DNA from: Clostridia bacterium
GTDB taxonomy: Bacteria; Bacillota; Clostridia; Christensenellales; DTU072
Direction of reading: 5' to 3'
Assembly (NCBI GenBank): GCA_017504305.1
Contig: JAFVRJ010000026.1
Coordinates: 116,090 to 180,089, forward strand
DNA: 64,000 nucleotides
Part shown: positions 61,251-64,000 of the stretch, piece after piece
How positions within the stretch are numbered: position 1 is the first letter of the stretch
Layout of the letters: each line of letters opens with the position of its first letter
The notes under the pieces: generated by a model
The model's input: only the letters and a program-made list of their open reading frames with translations
The model's database searches: none
Told to the model about the DNA's origin: nothing
Made by a program: the position numbers and the translations under genes

Positions 61251-63662
61251 ATGGATAAATATCAAGAGATACTTAACTCCCTTACTCTCGAGGAAAAAGC
61301 CTCTCTTTGTTCTGGCGAAACCTTTTGGTTAACCAAGGAAATCGAAGGTAAAGTACCGGCAGTTTGGATGAGCGACGGCCCTCACGGACTACGTAAGGAA
61401 AAACAATCTGCAGGCACCAACGTTATGAAACCCGCAGAAACCGCAACCTGCTTTCCTACCGCTGTAACCACCGGTTCGAGCTGGGACGTAGAGCTTTTGG
61501 AAGAGGTTGGTAACGCTATTGCTGAAGAAGCTCAAGCATTATCCGTAACCACCGTTTTGGGGCCCGGAATCAACATTAAGAGGAGCCCTCTTTGCGGAAG
61601 AAACTTCGAATATATTTCTGAAGATCCCTTTCTTGCAGGCAAGCTTGGCGGAGCAATCGTACACGGCATACAAAAGAACGGTATAGGCGTATCGGTTAAG
61701 CACTTTTGTGCAAACAACCAAGAGCATATCCGTATGTGTATCGATACCATTGTAGATGAGCGTGCTTTAAGAGAAATTTATCTTGCAGCTTTTGAAGATA
61801 TCGTAAAGAACGAAAACCCCTCCACCATAATGTCCAGCTACAACCGCGTAAACGGCACTTATATGGCGGAAAACAAACGTCTTTTAACCGACGTACTCCG
61901 TAACGAGTGGGGTTATAAAGGTATAGTAGTCAGCGACTGGGGCGCAATCAACGATCGCGTTGACGGCGTTAAGGCAGGTAACGATCTCGAAATGCCCGGC
62001 AACAAGGGTATGAACGACCGCAACATAATAAAAGCGGTTAAAGAGGGTAGACTTACCGAAGAAGAACTCGACAAGGTTGTATACCGTATGATTAAGTTTG
62101 CTATCGAGTGCAAGGCAAACGAAAAGAGCGGTGAAATTGATTTTGATAAGCACCACGCAGTAGCACGTAAGGCTGCGGGACAAAGTGCAGTTCTTCTTAA
62201 GAACAACGGCGCACTTCCCCTCAAGGGCACCGAGAGCGTAGCGGTTATAGGTAAGCTTGCAGAAGTTATCCGTTATCAAGGTTCAGGCTCCAGCCACATC
62301 AACTGCCCCAAGACGGTATCTTTCACCGAGGCACTTACCGCATCCGGCAAAAAGTACGAGTATGCTGAAGGTTACTCCTTAAAGGGCAACGGCTATAAAG
62401 AGAATTTGGTTAAAGAAGCATGCAATCTTGCTAAAGGTAAGGACGTTGTTATCGCCTTTATCGGCTTGACCGATGCTTACGAAAGCGAAGGCTTTGACAG
62501 AAAGCATATGGAAATGCCTCTCGGCCACGTAAAACTCGTTGAAGAACTTGTAAAAGTTAACCCCAACGTAGTAGTAGTACTCAACGGCGGATCACCCGTT
62601 GTGCTTGGTGATTGGCTCGATAGCGCAAACGGCTTATTGAACCTTTACCTCGGCGGACAAGCAGGCGGTGAAGCCGCTATGGATATCATCTATGGCGACG
62701 TTAACCCCTCCGGTAAGCTCGCTGAAACCTATCCTATCGCAAACGAAGATAGCCTTGCATCCAAGTATTTCCCGATGGGACCGCGTAGCGTTGAACATCG
62801 CGAAAGCATTTTTGTAGGTTACCGCTACTTTGATACTGCTGAAAAGGAAGTTAAATTCCCGTTTGGTTACGGGCTTTCCTATACCAACTTCGAGTACTCC
62901 GACCTTAAGGTAGCTGGTAGCTACGCAGAAGGCGATGAATTAGAGGTAAGCTTCAAAGTTAAAAACGTTGGCGACGTAGACGGCGCAGAAGTAGCTCAAG
63001 TTTACGTTTCGGCTCCCGAAAGCACCATTTATAAAGCCCAAAAAGAACTTAAAGGCTTTAAGAAAGTATTCCTTAAAGCAGGGGAAGAAAAGGAAATTAC
63101 CCTTACTCTCAACGCTCGCTCCTTTGCATACTATAACGTAGACATCAAAGATTGGCACGTTGAAAGCGGTGAGTATAAAGTACTTGTAGGCGCTTCTTCA
63201 AGAGATATTAAGCTCACTGCAAGCGTTAACGTAACCTCCGCTAACCCCGAAGCAGTAGCACCCAACTACAAAGAAGTCGCTCCTTGCTACTACAACCTTA
63301 AAAACGCTACCGAAGTTACAGAGGACGAGTTTAAGGCTGTATACGGATTAGAGCTTCCCGGTAACGTACCTTTCAAGAAAGGCGAGTTAACTATCAACAA
63401 CAGCATTTCGCAACTCACTTGCAGTGGCTTCGGTAAGTTCCTATACAAAGTTATGGTATTCGGTAGTAAGATAGTCGCTATCGGCACCGAGAACCCCGAT
63501 ATGATTACTCAATCCGTTAAAGATATGCCCCTCCGTTCCTTCTCCGGCTTTACCGGCGGTATCGTTTCTCAAATGTCCGTCGACGGCATTTTAGGTCTAT
63601 GCAACGGAACCAAAGGTTCAGTTAAGAAGTTGTTTGCCGGATTCCTTAAGAAAAACCGTTAG
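61251..63662 (+). CDS. GH3 beta-glucosidase-type glycosidase with C-terminal extension
   Basis: 803 aa. The (beta/alpha)8 domain contains WMSDGPHGLRKE, KHFCANNQEH and the nucleophile Asp in GIVVSDWGAINDR (about residue 231). The alpha/beta sandwich has VIGKLAEVIRYQGSGSSHI, and the Fn3-like domain has FKVKNVGDVDGAEVAQVYV. About 130 further residues (about 675-803) follow the Fn3 part and include a Cys-containing hydrophobic stretch; I do not recognise this tail. No signal peptide, so intracellular hydrolysis of beta-glucosides or xylo/arabino-oligosaccharides. GAGGAGG precedes the ATG. Confidence 0.92.
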   Translation: MDKYQEILNSLTLEEKASLCSGETFWLTKEIEGKVPAVWMSDGPHGLRKEKQSAGTNVMKPAETATCFPTAVTTGSSWDVELLEEVGNAIAEEAQALSVTTVLGPGINIKRSPLCGRNFEYISEDPFLAGKLGGAIVHGIQKNGIGVSVKHFCANNQEHIRMCIDTIVDERALREIYLAAFEDIVKNENPSTIMSSYNRVNGTYMAENKRLLTDVLRNEWGYKGIVVSDWGAINDRVDGVKAGNDLEMPGNKGMNDRNIIKAVKEGRLTEEELDKVVYRMIKFAIECKANEKSGEIDFDKHHAVARKAAGQSAVLLKNNGALPLKGTESVAVIGKLAEVIRYQGSGSSHINCPKTVSFTEALTASGKKYEYAEGYSLKGNGYKENLVKEACNLAKGKDVVIAFIGLTDAYESEGFDRKHMEMPLGHVKLVEELVKVNPNVVVVLNGGSPVVLGDWLDSANGLLNLYLGGQAGGEAAMDIIYGDVNPSGKLAETYPIANEDSLASKYFPMGPRSVEHRESIFVGYRYFDTAEKEVKFPFGYGLSYTNFEYSDLKVAGSYAEGDELEVSFKVKNVGDVDGAEVAQVYVSAPESTIYKAQKELKGFKKVFLKAGEEKEITLTLNARSFAYYNVDIKDWHVESGEYKVLVGASSRDIKLTASVNVTSANPEAVAPNYKEVAPCYYNLKNATEVTEDEFKAVYGLELPGNVPFKKGELTINNSISQLTCSGFGKFLYKVMVFGSKIVAIGTENPDMITQSVKDMPLRSFSGFTGGIVSQMSVDGILGLCNGTKGSVKKLFAGFLKKNR

Positions 63663-63674
63663 ACCGCGTATAAG

Positions 63675-63856
63675 CTACGCAATACTTCATCAAACAGGCG
63701 CACCCCCTCAATCACGTACGACCAAGTACGCTCATATCGGGGAGTGCGCCATTTTCTTTGTCTTGCTTGCTTCTCCGCGGTCTAATCCCACACAAAGGAT
63801 ACGTAATACTTCATAAAACAAAAGCCCCTGCAGGTCACGTACGCAATAGTACGCTC
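63675..63856. repeat. Two diverged tandem units of about 124 bp after the GH3 gene
   Basis: CTACGCAATACTTCAT (63675-63690) recurs as ATACGTAATACTTCAT (63799-63814), and CACGTACG...AGTACGCTC (63713-63733) recurs at 63836-63856, so the offset is 123-124 bp. Within the first unit an inverted pair TTAGACCGCG (63659-63668) and CGCGGTCTAA (63776-63785) brackets the terminator hairpin. The second unit leads into the hairpin array at 63863. The 338-bp region after the GH3 stop has no gene. Confidence 0.65.
63697..63750 (+). terminator. Terminator-like hairpin after the GH3 gene
   Basis: GGCGCAC + CCCC (63697-63707) pairs with GGGG + GTGCGCC (63739-63750, one bulged A), followed by ATTTTCTTTG. The loop is long (31 nt). 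Confidence 0.6.
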
Positions 63857-63862
63857 CCATTA

Positions 63863-64000
63863 GTGGCGTAGCGATAGGGATTATTGCTACGCCACAACTA
63901 TATTTGCCTAACGGCAAGTTATATTGCTATAAGCAGTGATATTTTGCTACGCAAAGTTTTATTTTCCCTTTCGGGAAAGTTGTGGCAAATATAATATAAC
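63863..64000. repeat. Array of hairpins with 9-nt spacers (copy 2), cut by the window edge
   Basis: The same architecture as 2028-2155, in the same order: a 33-nt hairpin (63863-63895), TGCC/GGCA (63905-63916), GC/GC (63925-63935), TTGC/GCAA (63944-63954) and TTCCC/GGGAA (63964-63977). Spacers AACTATATT, AGTTATATT, AGTGATATT and AGTTTTATT stand before each small hairpin. The last 23 nt (63978-64000) are identical to 2141-2163 of copy 1. A four-helix-bundle gene may follow outside the window. Confidence 0.9.

Overview
The window looks like the replication-origin neighbourhood of a low-GC, spore-forming Firmicute. It is most likely an uncultured gut Clostridia/Christensenellales-type anaerobe, judged from gene content and plant-polysaccharide enzymes rather than from any search. 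Support comes from dnaA-dnaN, gyrB-gyrA, the rpmH-rnpA-yidD-yidC-jag-mnmE-mnmG block, rsmG-parB, the sporulation genes yabP/yabQ and cwlD, consensus sigma-A promoters, AAGGAGG ribosome sites, and AT-rich intergenic DNA with hairpin-plus-T-run terminators.

Layout. 1-1856: the 5' part of a large cell-surface protein gene with CxxC repeats, running off the left edge. 2028-2631: an array of eight small hairpins separated by a conserved 9-nt word, followed by a frameshifted four-helix-bundle gene. A second copy of the array, with covarying stems, is cut by the right edge (63863-64000). 2696-6254: a three-gene two-component operon. 6477-10292: an aconitase-X two-subunit dehydratase with a large flavin/Fe-S oxidoreductase. 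10562-17467: one 2301-aa subtilisin-like surface protein, bracketed by an 88-bp direct repeat derived from the 3' end of the neighbouring HAD phosphatase gene. 17610-18928: HAD phosphatase, TSCPD protein and a tRNA-Met/Glu/Val operon. 19024-28701: an L-arabinose/arabinan operon (aldo-keto reductase, araD, GH127, araA, GH51, GH27, esterase, membrane protein), with a perfect -35/-10 promoter and an adjacent palindrome.

28839-42025: flavin reductase, a P-loop kinase with a ParB-like tail, gyrA, gyrB, a condensation-type acyltransferase, yabP-yabQ, and the rsmG-parB-gltX-dut operon plus lgt. 42071-47842: the rpmH-to-mnmG operon, read leftward. 47843-57335: the origin region. It holds three separate clusters of DnaA-box-like sequences, five parS-like sites in a 2-kb AT-rich stretch without genes, cwlD, radC, a dipeptidase, a dinB-yolD pair, dnaN and dnaA. 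57557-63662: two paralogous exported alpha/beta hydrolases flanking a peptidase S51, and a GH3 beta-glucosidase.

How the parts work together. The arabinose operon encodes intracellular removal of alpha- and beta-L-arabinofuranosyl, and probably beta-L-arabinopyranosyl, units, followed by conversion through AraA and AraD; no ribulokinase or transporter is present here. The origin region supplies initiation (DnaA), clamp (DnaN), gyrase and ParB. parA is not next to parB, and dnaA-dnaN point toward rpmH instead of away from it. The most novel-looking signals are the covarying hairpin array with its four-helix-bundle gene, the repeat-flanked giant protease gene, the parS/DnaA-box arrangement, and three genes (dnaA among them) whose -10 box lies exactly 6 nt before the start codon, implying leaderless mRNAs.
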